Source of the DNA: CAVOKN01 sp963696505
Lineage (GTDB): Bacteria > Pseudomonadota > Gammaproteobacteria > Burkholderiales > Rhodocyclaceae
Direction: 5' to 3'
NCBI GenBank assembly: GCA_963696505.1
Contig: CAVOKN010000011.1
Coordinates: forward strand, 1-64,000
DNA: 64,000 nt
Shown: positions 28,353 through 38,500 of the stretch, in pieces
How positions within the stretch are numbered: position 1 is the stretch's first letter
Layout of the letters: every line of letters starts with the position of its first letter
Notes under the pieces: model-generated
The model's database searches: none
What the model was told of the DNA's origin: nothing
Seen by the model: the letters and a program-made list of their open reading frames with translations, nothing else
Translations under genes and position numbers: made by a program

Positions 28353-29360
28353 ATGGCGGTCGTCGAGATCAGCTTCGTCGTGCTCGTCTTCCTGGTGGCG
28401 CTGGCGCTGGTCTTCGATTTCATGAACGGCTTTCACGACGCCGCCAACTCCATCGCCACCGTCGTGTCCACCGGCGTGCTCAAGCCGCACCAGGCAGTGG
28501 CGTGGGCCGCCTTCTTCAACGTGGCGGCGCTGTTCGTGTTCCATTTGAAGGTGGCGACGACCGTAGGCAAGGGCACCATCGATCCCGCCATCGTCGATCA
28601 CTACGTGGTGTTCGGCGCGCTGGTCGGCGCGATATCCTGGAACATCATCACCTGGTACTACGGCATACCGTCCAGCTCCTCCCACGCGCTGATCGGCGGG
28701 CTGGTCGGCGCGGGCCTGGCGAAAGCCGGCTGGGGAGCGCTGGTGTGGAGCGGCATCGGCAAGATCGTGGTGTTCATCGTGCTGTCGCCGTTGCTGGGCA
28801 TGATGCTCGGCTCGGCGCTGATGCTGGCGGTATCGTGGCTGCTGTTCCGCACCACGCCGACCCGCGTGGACCGCTGGTTCCGGCGCCTGCAACTGGTGTC
28901 GGCGGCGCTGTACAGCCTCGGCCATGGCGGCAACGATGCACAGAAGACCATGGGGATCATCTGGATGCTGCTGATCGCCGCCGGGCTGAGCGCCAGCGAC
29001 GCGCCGATTCCCGCCTGGGTGGTGATCTCGTGCTACGTGGCGATGGGCCTCGGAACGCTCTTCGGCGGCTGGCGCATCGTCAAGACCATGGGGCAGAAGA
29101 TCACCAAGCTCAGACCGGTGGGCGGCTTCTGCGCCGAGACCGGCGGGGCGATGACGCTGTTCCTTTCCGCGGGTCTGGGCATCCCGGTGTCCACCACCCA
29201 CACCATCACCGGTGCCATCGTCGGTGTCGGCTCGGCGCACAGGTTTTCGGCGGTGCGCTGGGGGGTCGCCGGCACCATCGTCTGGGCCTGGGTGCTGACC
29301 ATCCCGTGCAGCGCGCTGATCGCCGCGCTGGCCTGGTACCTCGGCCGCGGTTTGTTGTAG
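28353..29360 (+). CDS. pit: Low-affinity inorganic phosphate transporter, Pit family
   Basis: Intact 335-aa inner-membrane transporter with about ten hydrophobic segments. The PHO4 family signature GFHDAANSIATVV is near the N-terminus, and its repeat, SLGHGGNDAQKTMG, is in the second half, reflecting the inverted duplication. GIPSSSSHALIGGLVGA and GIPVSTTHTITGAIVGVG are the paired substrate-site loops. It imports phosphate (or metal-phosphate) with protons. It lies directly downstream of its DUF47 partner, presumably as one operon. Confidence 0.9.
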   Translation: MAVVEISFVVLVFLVALALVFDFMNGFHDAANSIATVVSTGVLKPHQAVAWAAFFNVAALFVFHLKVATTVGKGTIDPAIVDHYVVFGALVGAISWNIITWYYGIPSSSSHALIGGLVGAGLAKAGWGALVWSGIGKIVVFIVLSPLLGMMLGSALMLAVSWLLFRTTPTRVDRWFRRLQLVSAALYSLGHGGNDAQKTMGIIWMLLIAAGLSASDAPIPAWVVISCYVAMGLGTLFGGWRIVKTMGQKITKLRPVGGFCAETGGAMTLFLSAGLGIPVSTTHTITGAIVGVGSAHRFSAVRWGVAGTIVWAWVLTIPCSALIAALAWYLGRGLL

Positions 29361-29398
29361 GTCGGTTCGAGGCACGCCTCGGCTACCATTCATGTACC

Positions 29399-29791
29399 AT
29401 GGCCGACGACCTGACACCCTGCACGCGCTGCGGCGCCTGCTGCGCCGACCGGCGCGTCGTCTTCCATGCATCGGAGTCCGACGACCAGCCGGGCGGCTTC
29501 GTGCCCGAGTGGCTGCACGGCGAAGTCACCGACAGCCTGCGCTGCATGGAGGGCACCGACCGCGTGCCGCCGCGCTGCGTCGCACTGCGCGGCGACATTG
29601 GCGGCGAGGTGCGCTGCGCCATCTACGAATTGCGCCCCTCGCCCTGCCGCGACTACGCGCCCCACGGCGTGGCCGGCATCGCCAATCACGAATGCAACTG
29701 GGCGCGGGAGCGCCACGGCCTGCCGCCGCTGCCCGATCCGGTCGTGCCAGGCTCAAGCCCGGAGGGCGGCGCCGACCGGCAGCATCGTTGA
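29399..29791 (+). CDS. YkgJ-family cysteine cluster protein
   Basis: Intact 130-aa protein with a zinc/iron-binding cysteine cluster: CTRCGACC at residues 7-14, then RCVALRGDIGGEVRCAIYELRPSPCRDY, and a final HECNWARERHGL. This is the YkgJ/UPF0153 pattern. The biochemical role is not established. It begins 38 bases after pit, with a hairpin (GTAGGTCGG...CCTCGGCTAC, ~29358-29386) between them. It converges on the SCO gene with a 12-base gap. Confidence 0.8.
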   Translation: MADDLTPCTRCGACCADRRVVFHASESDDQPGGFVPEWLHGEVTDSLRCMEGTDRVPPRCVALRGDIGGEVRCAIYELRPSPCRDYAPHGVAGIANHECNWARERHGLPPLPDPVVPGSSPEGGADRQHR

Positions 29792-29803
29792 AGTGCGCGC
29801 TGC

Positions 29804-30376
29804 TCAGGCCACCCAGGACAGGGCGCGCACGATCGCCTGAGGGTCGGCCATCGCCGGGCAGGCGGCCCACAGGCTCTTCGCCTCGTTGCCGTAACGCACG
29901 ACACCGGTGTGGTTGGCCTTGTCCTTGTCGCGGGCGGGGTCGGGGTCGACGAAGCCCAGCCGCCGTCGCAGCAATTCGATGTCGGCCGGGCGGCCGGTGA
30001 GGAAGCGCCAGCCGGGGCCGATGTCGAAGGCATCGACGTAGCGGCGCAACTGCTTCGGCCGATCGACCTCGGGCTGGAGGGTGATCGAGTACATGAACAC
30101 CTCGCGTCCGGCGCGCTCTCCCAGCAGCGCCTGCACCTTCTTCAGGTTCGCCGTCTGCAACGGACACTGGCCGTCCACGCAGTGGATGTAGAAGAAGTTG
30201 AGGAGCACGGTGCGATCCTTGAGCAGGTCGTCGTAGAAGCGCGCCTTGCGCCCTGCATGGTCGAGCACCTCGACGTTGGGAAAGCCGCCGCGCGCCGCGG
30301 GGGCGGCCAGGGCCGCACCCGCGAGGGAAACAGCCGCTCCGCCGAGACTGACTTTCAGTGCGGTTCTTCGGTCCAT
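29804..30376 (-). CDS. SCO1/SenC-family copper chaperone-like thioredoxin-fold protein
   Basis: About 190 aa, exported. ATG 30376 opens a Tat-like leader (MDRRTALKVSLGGAAVSLAGAALA). NFFYIHCVDGQCPLQTANLKKVQ is the SCO copper/redox site, and a conserved His should lie near ANHTGVVRYG. The cysteines here are spaced CX4C, not the usual CX3C. SCO proteins deliver copper to, or reduce, cuproenzymes in the periplasm. The multicopper oxidase gene immediately upstream on the same strand is the obvious client. The spacing between the two contains a REP-like hairpin. Confidence 0.8.
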   Translation of the reverse strand: MDRRTALKVSLGGAAVSLAGAALAAPAARGGFPNVEVLDHAGRKARFYDDLLKDRTVLLNFFYIHCVDGQCPLQTANLKKVQALLGERAGREVFMYSITLQPEVDRPKQLRRYVDAFDIGPGWRFLTGRPADIELLRRRLGFVDPDPARDKDKANHTGVVRYGNEAKSLWAACPAMADPQAIVRALSWVA

Positions 30377-30390
30377 GGTTCCTCCTCTGC

Positions 30391-30443
30391 GTAGGGCGCA
30401 CCGCGCGCACCAATCCAAACATGGTGCGTGCGGCGCACCCTAC
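30391..30443. repeat. REP-like inverted repeat
   Basis: GTAGGGCGCACCGCGCGCACC...GGTGCGTGCGGCGCACCCTAC, the same element family as at 15099-15374 and 32341-32394. It lies between the multicopper oxidase stop and the SCO start. Confidence 0.75.
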
Positions 30444-30450
30444 GTATTTG

Positions 30451-32211
30451 TCAATCGACGATGTCGAAACGCACCATCATCGAATGGTCCTCGTGGACCA
30501 CGTTGTGGCAGTGCATCGACGTAACGGCCTACAAAGTCGCGGAAGCGCAGCGCGATGCTGCACCTCGCCATTCTCGGTGAGCCGGATCACGTCCTTGCGG
30601 CCGCTGTCGATGGCGGACGGCGCCCGGCCGTTGAAGCTGATGAAGCGGTGCTCCTCGAAGTGGATGTGGATGGGGTGCGACCAGCCGCCGCCGCCGTTGC
30701 GGATCGTCCAGATCTCCGTCGAGTTCTTGCGCGGCGTGGCGCTCGCCTTGTTCACGTTGAAGAACTCGCCATTGACCATCCACGCGCCCTTGCCACGATC
30801 GAACACCCACAGCCGTTCGGTAGTGGCCTCGGCCAGCAGGTCCGCCAGCGGCGGCAGGGGCCGTAGCTGGGTTCGGCACGCGGCTTTCGTCGCGTTGGGG
30901 AGGATCGGCGTCGACGCGGAACTCCAGCACCGGAATGCCCGGGTTGAGCAAGTCATCGTCGGGACCGCGGCCGTCGGTCTGATTGGCGCGATTGAGCAGG
31001 CGCACCCGCTCGCCGACCTTGTACTGCGAGAAGTCGACGACGATGTCGAATCGCTCGGCGACCGACTGCCAGATGCTGCGCACCGCCACCGGGGCGGGCA
31101 GCAGGTTGCCGTCGTTGGCGATCACGGTGAAGGGCCGGCCGTCGCTCATGAACCAGCGGTAGAAGCGCGAGGGGCCGATGTTCAGCATGCGGAAGCGGTA
31201 CTTGCGCCGCTGCACGCTGAAGTAGGGCTGGACCACGCCATTGACGGTGAACTTGTCGCCGATGATGCCGTCCAGATTGAACAGATCGAAGAAGCTGCGC
31301 CCCTGGCTGTCGAACACCCGGTCGTGGAAGATCAGCGGCACGTCGTATTCGCCGCTGGGCAGGCGCAGGGCCAGCGGGTTCGAGTCGTGCTCGTCGCCGG
31401 AATCCAGGTTGTCGTAGATCGGCGCCATGCCCGCCATGCCGGCATAGACGTTCTGCGCCGTGAAATCCAGGCGGTGGTCGTGGTACCACATCGTCCCCAG
31501 TGCCTCGCGGTAGTCGCCCATTGCGCCGTACTGGCTGTAGCGGTCGCCGTAGGCGTCGATGCCGGCACACTGGTTCGGGTAGTGGTGGTCGTACCACTGT
31601 CCAATGGTATGGTAGTCGCCAGGGAAGCCATCGCTCTCGGAAGGCGTGTGGCCGTTGTGCAGATGGGTCGAGATGGACGGGATGCCGAAACCGAGGTTCT
31701 GCGCCGGCAGATCGTTGTACATGCGCACCAGTGCCGGTTTGCCGTAACGCATATACAGCATCGGCCCGGGGAAGATGCCATTGGCACCCCATACCGGTCC
31801 CGGCGGCAAGTCCGGGTGCCAGACGTGCATGCCCTGCCGGAAGCGCATCTCGTAGAACTCCTGGGGCGCAAAGCGGCGCAGCGCCTGATGGTCGCGGCTG
31901 CGGCCCTCGCCGGCGGCGGCGTTCGGTTCCACGGTCGGGTGGGGATTCAGCGACTGCACCGCCGGCAAAGTCGGCGGGATCGGCATCTCGACCACGAAGG
32001 GTCGGGTGGGTGGGCTGGGCAGGGTGGTGGCAACGGCGACGTCATTGCTGCTGCCCTTGGCGATGGCATTTTTCAGGCCGCCACCGAGGGCCAGCAATCC
32101 GCTGCCGCTGAGCAAGCCCAGCTTCAGCAACTCGCGGCGGGTCAGCCGCGCTTCCACCACCTGGCGCCGCAAGTCTTGGGCGGCGAGGAGCGTCTTGTCT
32201 ATCTGTCTCAT
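30451..32211 (-). CDS. Multicopper oxidase, CotA/bilirubin-oxidase-like (frameshifts near C-terminus)
   Basis: About 585-aa exported copper oxidase. ATG 32211 is chosen because GGAGG lies 6 bases upstream. LTRRELLKLGLLSGSGLLALG is a Tat-type leader. Four copper-ligand blocks are present: HLHNGH, WYHDH, HPIHIHFEEH and, after a frame change, HCHNVVHEDHSMM with the T1 Cys, two His and the axial Met. Frame changes fall near 30885 and in 30500-30560. Without them the final ligand block would be lost. Substrates in this family include Mn(II), bilirubin and phenols. The SCO gene follows, and a peroxidase secretion locus precedes it. Confidence 0.85.
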
Positions 32212-32340
32212 GGGAACCTCCATATCGTTATGTGTCGTCGCGGCCGGATCGTTGCCGTGCCGCGGGTTTCTGCCGGGACCCCACCGGCGCGGGTTGCGTC
32301 AGCCGTCGCGAATGCGACCGTGCGACAGGTTTCGTTGCTG

Positions 32341-32394
32341 GTAGGCTGCGCCGTGCGCACCGATCGTTTGTCTGGTGCGCACGACGCACCCTAC
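32341..32394. repeat. REP-like inverted repeat
   Basis: GTAGGCTGCGCCGTGCGCACC...GGTGCGCACGACGCACCCTAC in the 227-base gap between the HlyD-type gene and the multicopper oxidase. With the copy at 30391 it brackets the oxidase gene. Confidence 0.75.
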
Positions 32395-32438
32395 TGGTCC
32401 GGCTTCCCAGGCGTCGGGTAGGCCCATTGTCGGTGGGT

Positions 32439-33770
32439 TCATATCTGCCGCCCGGCCTTGCGAATCGTCGAGGTGATCGGCTCGGCCAGGTATTGCAGCG
32501 GTGTCTGGCTGGAGCCCTCGATGTACACCTCGGCCGGCATGCCCGCCTGGAGCTTCATCTCTCCGGCCTCGCGCAGCGACCCGGCGTCGGCCGCGATCAT
32601 GACGCTGTAGTAGGGAAGGCCGTTGCTGCGGTCGATCAGGCGGTCGGCGGAGATGTAGGTGACGCGGCCCGTCACCATCGTCGTGTTGCGGTATTTGAAC
32701 GAGGTGAACTTGATGCGTGCCGGCTGGTCGCGCTGCACATGGTTGACTTCCTCGGGGCGGATCTGCGCCTCGATCAGCAGGCTGGCCTCGCTCGGCACGA
32801 TCTCGGCGATCGTGTCGCCCGGCGCCACTACCGCCCCCGGCGAGGTGAAGCGCAGGGCGATGATCTCGCCGCTGGCGGGTGCGGCCACCACCTGGCGTGC
32901 CGCCGCATCCTCCGACTTGCGCATCTCCTGCTCGATCTCGCCCAGCCGTGCCGCGGTGGCCTTGAGCTGGTCGCTGGCCGCCTGCACGTAGGCGTTCTGG
33001 ATCGACTTGATCTTGAGTTCGTTGTCCACCCGGCGCTGCTCGGCGCGGGCCAGTTCGGAGCGCCGCTCGTCGATCTTGGCGGCATAATCCACCAGCGTCG
33101 CCTCGATCTGGTCGAGGCGGGTGGGGGAGATGAAGCCGCTCGTCGCGAGCCCCCGGTTGGCCGCCACGTACTTGGTTTGCAGCTCGAGGGAGTTCTTCGC
33201 CTGGGCGATCTGGGCGTTCAGCGCGGTGATCTCCTGGACTATGCGTTCGCGTTGCTGCCCCATCAGCGCCACCTCGCTGTCCAGAGATTGACGGCGCGCG
33301 CGAAACAGTGCGGTCTCCTTGTCCAGGGCCCGCTGCACCCGCTCGTCCTCGCCGGCAGCCGCCAGCAGATCCTTGGGGACGGTCAGCGTGCGTGCCAGGG
33401 TTTCCTCCGCTTCGAGCCTCGCCAGCGCCGCGCGCTCGACATGGACGCGATAGCCGACGCGGCTGCGGTCGGCGTCGACGCCGACGTCGCCGAGCAGCAG
33501 CACCGGTTCGCCGGCACTGACTTTCTGGCCGTCGCGTACCAGCACCGAGCGCACGATGCCGCCCTCGCGGTGCTGGATCGGGCGGCGGTTGAGATCCACC
33601 TTGACGAAGGCCGGTGCCACCACCGCCATCGACAGCGGCGCGAGGCACACCCAGGCGCCCAGCGGCAGGATGGCGCCGAGCACGATCCACCAGCCGGCGC
33701 GAACCAGGCGCCGCGCCTGGTCGGAACTGCCGGTGTCGGCGCGGTCGTTGGAAGCGATTGCGATTGTCAT
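32439..33770 (-). CDS. Type I secretion periplasmic adaptor (HlyD/PrtE family)
   Basis: Intact 443-aa membrane-fusion protein. A short cytoplasmic N-terminus is followed by one membrane segment (AGWWIVLGAILPLGAWVCLAPL). RPIQHREGGIVRSVLVRDGQKVSAGEPVLLL is the first lipoyl half. A long coiled coil spans about residues 140-290. VVAAPASGEIIALRFTSPGAVVAPGDTIAEIVP is the second lipoyl half, followed by a beta-barrel with YYSVMIA. It bridges the ABC transporter to an outer-membrane TolC-type channel, which is not in this window. It lies 15 bases after the ABC gene on the same strand, with the RTX peroxidase as the likely cargo. Confidence 0.9.
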   Translation of the reverse strand: MTIAIASNDRADTGSSDQARRLVRAGWWIVLGAILPLGAWVCLAPLSMAVVAPAFVKVDLNRRPIQHREGGIVRSVLVRDGQKVSAGEPVLLLGDVGVDADRSRVGYRVHVERAALARLEAEETLARTLTVPKDLLAAAGEDERVQRALDKETALFRARRQSLDSEVALMGQQRERIVQEITALNAQIAQAKNSLELQTKYVAANRGLATSGFISPTRLDQIEATLVDYAAKIDERRSELARAEQRRVDNELKIKSIQNAYVQAASDQLKATAARLGEIEQEMRKSEDAAARQVVAAPASGEIIALRFTSPGAVVAPGDTIAEIVPSEASLLIEAQIRPEEVNHVQRDQPARIKFTSFKYRNTTMVTGRVTYISADRLIDRSNGLPYYSVMIAADAGSLREAGEMKLQAGMPAEVYIEGSSQTPLQYLAEPITSTIRKAGRQI

Positions 33771-33785
33771 GAGATTCTCCCGTTG

Positions 33786-35468
33786 TCAGGCGGACTTGCC
33801 GCCGGCGATCACTTGAGCGTGGCGCTGGGTCGCCTTCATCACTTCGGCGGCCGGCCCGAACTGCTTCACGCGGCCGGCTTCCAGCACCAGCACCTTGTCC
33901 ACGTGGGCGATGAGCGAGGGCCGGTGGGTGACCACCACCGAGGTCACGCCCTCGTTGCGCAGCCGGCTCAGGGCCTGGGCCAGCGCGATCTCGCCCGCAC
34001 CGTCGAGGTTGGAGTTGGGCTCGTCCAGCACCACCAGCCGCGGATCGCCGTAGAGCGCACGGGCCAGCGCAACGCGCTGGCGCTGTCCGGGCGAAAGGCG
34101 CGAGCCCTGCTCGCCGACCACGGTGTCGTAGCCCTGGGGCAGCGTCAGGATCATGTCGTGGGCATTGGCGCGCTTCGCCGCCGCCACCACCGCGTCGGAA
34201 TCGACCTCGCCCAGCCGTGCGATGTTGTCGGCGACGCTGCCGTCGAACAGCTCGACGTCCTGCGGCACGTAGCCGATCCAGGGGCCGAGGTCGGGGCGTG
34301 GCCAGTAGGCGACGTCGGCGCCGTCCAGGCGCACCGTGCCCGTGTTGGGCGTCCACACGCCGGTCAGCAGGCGTGCCAGGGTGGACTTGCCGGCGGCGCT
34401 CGGGCCGATGATTGCCAGCGCCTCGCCGGGCGCGAGATCCAGTCCGACGTTGATCAGGATCGGCCTCTCGCTGCCGGCGACGCGGTAGGAGATGCCTTCT
34501 GCCGTGAGGCGGCCCTCGGGGCGCGGTACGCGCAGGCGCGGATCGTCGCGCTCGAACTGCTGCGACAGTTCCGACAGGCGCCGGTAGGCGGCACGGGCAT
34601 CGATGAGGCCGCGCCAGCTTGCCACCAGTTGTTCGACCGGCTGCACCGCACGGCCGAGCAGGATCGTTGTGGCGATCATGACGCCCGCCGACGCTTCCTG
34701 AGTCAGCACCAGGTAGGCGCCCAGCGCCAGCATGAGGATCTGGATCGCCTGGCGCAGGAAGCGGGTGGCCGCGGTGAAGGCCACGCTGTTGCGGCTGGCG
34801 CTGGCCTGGGGCGCGGCGATGCGGCCCTTCAGACCGCGCCAGCGCGCCAGCAGGCGCTCAGTCATTCCCAGGGCCTGGAGCACCTCGGCGTTGCGCAGCG
34901 AGCTCTCGACGTATTGCGAAGCGCGCCGCCCCTCCTGCTGCAGCGTCTCCAGCGCGCCGCGGGTCAAGCGGTCGTTGAGCCAGGCAAGAGTCAGCATCAG
35001 CAGCGCGGCGATCGCGGCGCCGATGCCCAGCGCGGGGTGGAAGCTCCAGATTACGAAGACATAGACCACGACCCACGGCGCGTCGAACAGGGCGATCAGT
35101 CCGTTGGCCGAGAACACGGCGCGCAGAGCCGCCACGTCGCGGATGCCTTCGGTGCGGGAACTGTCGGGGCTGCGGGCGGCCTGCGCCACCACCGCATGCA
35201 CCACGGGCGGCGACAGGCGCTCATCGACCAGGTTGCCCACCACGTGCTGGAGCCGGTTGCGCACGTAGTCGAGCAGCAGCAGGATCGCGAGCGCCACGCC
35301 GGTTCCTGCCAGCAGCACAACCAGCGTTTCGCGGCTGTTGCTGGGGATCACACGGTCGAAAACCTGCAGGGTGAAGATCGCGGGGACAAGGAACAGCAGG
35401 TTGATGAAGAAGGACAGTCCCGCCAGATAGACCAGCAGCGGGCGCAGCTCTTGCCAAAGGGATCTCAT
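33786..35468 (-). CDS. Type I secretion ABC transporter/ATPase (PrtD family)
   Basis: Intact 560-aa half-transporter. The N-terminal membrane domain has about six helices (for example LVYLAGLSFFINLLFLVPAIF and VLLAGTGVALAILLLLDYV). The C-terminal ATPase has Walker A GPSAAGKST, Q-loop YVPQDVELFDGSV, signature LSPGQRQRVALARAL and Walker B RLVVLDEPNSNLD, with the switch His in VVVTHRP. No N-terminal peptidase domain is present, as expected for export of RTX proteins with a C-terminal signal. It begins 112 bases downstream of the giant peroxidase gene and forms an export operon with the HlyD-type gene. Confidence 0.92.
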   Translation of the reverse strand: MRSLWQELRPLLVYLAGLSFFINLLFLVPAIFTLQVFDRVIPSNSRETLVVLLAGTGVALAILLLLDYVRNRLQHVVGNLVDERLSPPVVHAVVAQAARSPDSSRTEGIRDVAALRAVFSANGLIALFDAPWVVVYVFVIWSFHPALGIGAAIAALLMLTLAWLNDRLTRGALETLQQEGRRASQYVESSLRNAEVLQALGMTERLLARWRGLKGRIAAPQASASRNSVAFTAATRFLRQAIQILMLALGAYLVLTQEASAGVMIATTILLGRAVQPVEQLVASWRGLIDARAAYRRLSELSQQFERDDPRLRVPRPEGRLTAEGISYRVAGSERPILINVGLDLAPGEALAIIGPSAAGKSTLARLLTGVWTPNTGTVRLDGADVAYWPRPDLGPWIGYVPQDVELFDGSVADNIARLGEVDSDAVVAAAKRANAHDMILTLPQGYDTVVGEQGSRLSPGQRQRVALARALYGDPRLVVLDEPNSNLDGAGEIALAQALSRLRNEGVTSVVVTHRPSLIAHVDKVLVLEAGRVKQFGPAAEVMKATQRHAQVIAGGKSA

Positions 35469-35523
35469 GTCTTGGTCTCCTTCAATTCGTTATTCACCAC
35501 AACGCACCACGCCGGCCGCAGCC

Positions 35524-35562
35524 GCAGGTCGGCTCGGCTGCGCTTGAGCCGACCTACGAGGT
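35524..35562. repeat. Hairpin of the GTCGGCT...AGCCGACCTAC type
   Basis: GCAGGTCGGCTCGGCTGCGCTTGAGCCGACCTACGA can form a strong stem. A relative (GTAGGTCGGTTCGAGGCACGCCTCGGCTAC) follows pit at ~29358. It sits between the peroxidase stop and the ABC gene and could attenuate or stabilise that transcript. Confidence 0.55.
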
Positions 35563-35580
35563 ACGACGCCCTGGGTCCGA

Positions 35581-38500
35581 TCATGCCGAAAGGATGAAGT
35601 CGGCAGCGGTCACGGAGTTGGCGCCGACGCCATTGACCCCGACCAGCAGGATCGAATCGCCCAGGATGCCGACGTCCACCAGCGTGTTCGCACCCAGATC
35701 GGTGATCGTCACGCTGCCCGCAAAAGTCGCGGCGCTGATGCCAAAGGCAGTCAGGTCGAGCAGATCCTGGCCGGCGCCGGGGTTGGCGTCGAAGTCCTGG
35801 ATCGTGTCGTCCCCGAAGCCGCTGCCGAACACGAACACGTCGTTGCCGGCGCCACCGTTCATCAGGTCGTTGCCGCCAGCCGCCATCAGGCGGTCGTCGC
35901 CGGCTCCGGCTTGCAGAATGTCGGCGGAGGCACCACCGGCGATGGTGTTGGCCAGTGCGTTGCCGTTACCGATGAAACTGCCGACCCCGGCGAAGACCAG
36001 GTTATCGACGTTGTTGGCCCAGGGTGTAGATGCTGGCGGTGGTGATCACCGTGTCGGTGCCGGCGGCAGACCGCTTCCACGACCACGTCCGCCGTGCTGT
36101 CGATGCGATAGGTGTCGTTGCCGGCACCTCCGACCAGCCGGTCCACACCGCCCGCCCCGTCCAGCGTGTCGTTGCCGGCACCGCCGGTCAGCGTGTTGGC
36201 CAGTGCGTTGCCGGTGCCGGCGAAGTTTCCGGCACCGACGAAGGTGAGGTTCTCGACGTTGGCCGCCAGCGTGTGCGTTGCGAGCGTGGTCTGCACGGTG
36301 TCTACGCCGATGTCGGCAGCGAGTTCGTTCACCGTGTCGCCAGCGTTGGCGACCACGTAGGTGTCGCTACCCGCACCCCCGGTCATGGCGTCAGCGCCGG
36401 CACCGCCGTTGAGGACGTCGTTGCCAAGGCCGCCAGACAGGATGTCAGCGCCGGCACCGCCGTTGAGGACGTCGTTGCCAAGGCCGCCAGACAGGGTGTC
36501 ATTGCCACCGAGGCCGTTGAAGGTGTCGTTGCCGGAGCCGCCGACGAGCACATTGGCCAGTGCGTTGCCGGTACCGGTGAATGCCCCGCCGCCAACGTGG
36601 GTGAGGTTTTCGGTGCCAGCACCCAGCGTGTAACTGGCGCTGGTCGCGAGGACGGTGTCGATTCCCGCTCCACCGTTCGCGATGTCGGCAGCGTTGTCCA
36701 CCAGCAGGGTGTCGTTGCCGGCGTTCCCGATCAGGGTGTCGGCACCCGCCGCCCCGTTAAGCGTGTCGTTGCCGGCGCCACCGGTGATGACGTTGACCAG
36801 GGCATTGCCGGTGCCGGTGAAGTTGCCGGTGCCGACGAAGCTCAGATTCTCGACGTTTGCCGCGAGGGTGAAGGCGAGGCTGGATGCCCGGACCGTGTCA
36901 GTGCCCGCTCCGGCCGCCTCGACGACGCTGTCGGCGGCGCTGTCGGCGATGTAGGTGTCGTTGCCGGCCGCGCCGACGAGCGTGTCGTTGCCGGCGCCGC
37001 CGTCAAGCGTGTCGTTGCCGGCGCCGCCGGTGATGACGTTGTCTAGCGCGTTGCCGGTGCCGGCAAAGTTGCCGGCGCCGACGAAGGCGAGGTTCTCGAC
37101 GTTGTCGGCCAGCGTATGGGCCGAAAGCGTCGTGCGCACCGTGTCGGTTCCGATGTCTGCCGCGAGTTCGCTCACCGTATCGCCGACGTCGTTGACGACA
37201 TAGGTGTCGCTGCCGGCGCCGCCCGTCATGGCATCCGCACCTGCGCCACCGTCGAGGGTGTCGTTGCCGGCACCGCCGACCAGGACGTCATTGCCACCGA
37301 GGCCGTTGAGGGTGTCGTTGCCGCCGGCGCCATCCAGCGCGTCGGCCGCGGCGCCGCCGGTGATGACGTTGTTGGCCGCGTTGCCGGTGCCGGTGAAGGA
37401 GCCGACGCCCGTGAACACCAGGTTCTCGGTGCTGGCGGCCAGGGTGTGGCTCGCGCTCGTGGCGAGCACGGTGTTGACGCCCGCGCCGCCGTTGGCGACG
37501 TCGGCGGCATTTTCCACCAACAGCGTGTCGATGCCAGCGCCGCCGTTGAGCGTGTCGATGCCGGCGCCGCCGTCGAGAGTGTCGTTGCCTGCCCCGCCCG
37601 TGATGACGTTGGCGAGATCGTTGCCGGTGCCTGTGAAATCGCCGGTTCCGGTGAAGGTCGAGATTCTCGATGTTGGCGATTGCGGCGAGCGAAAAGACGT
37701 TGAGCGTCGTTTGCACCGTGTCAGTGCCTTCGCCGGGTGCCTCGATCAGGGTGTCGAGGCCGTCGTCGACGACGAAGGTATCGTTGCCTGCACCGCCGAT
37801 CAGCGTGTCGGCGCCGCCGCCGCCGATCAGCGTGTCGTTCCCGGCGCCGCCGTCGAGGGTGTCAGCCTCGCCGAGGCCGATCAGGATGTCGTTGCCGGCA
37901 AGGCCCGAGATGATGTCCTGACCCTCGGTGCCGGTGAGGGTGTTGGGCCCTGCGGTGCCGACCAGCAGGTCGCCGACGACGATGGTTGGCGCGGAGGTGA
38001 CCTGCTCCGCGGCGCCGCCGTTGTCGGTGTAGCTGGCGACGACCCGCAGTTGCTGATTGACCTCGGCCTGGGTCGGCGTGAAAGTCAGTGCCGTGGCACC
38101 GGCTATCGCGGTCCAGGTGATGCCGTCCGGCGACGCCTCCCAACGGTGGGTGACGGTGGCGGGAAGCCCGTCGGGGTCACTGAAGGCATCGGTGGCGGTG
38201 AGGGGCTGGCCTTCGGTCGGGGTGGTGTCGCTGATCAACACGGTGCCGACCGGCGCGTTGTTGACGTTGGTCGGTGTCACCGCCGCGGTGGGCGCCGAGA
38301 ACACCGTCTCCAGCACGCCATTCTGGTCCTGGTAGATCGCACGCACCCGCAGTTGCAGGCCGTCGAGGTCGGGAGTGACGGTGAAGGAAGCACCGGTGAC
38401 GACCTCGGTGCCCACACCGGTGACGACGATGATGTCCTCGAACACGCCGGTGCCCGGGTCGAACTGCCAGAAGAAGCTGATGGGGCCGGCGATCGCGCCG

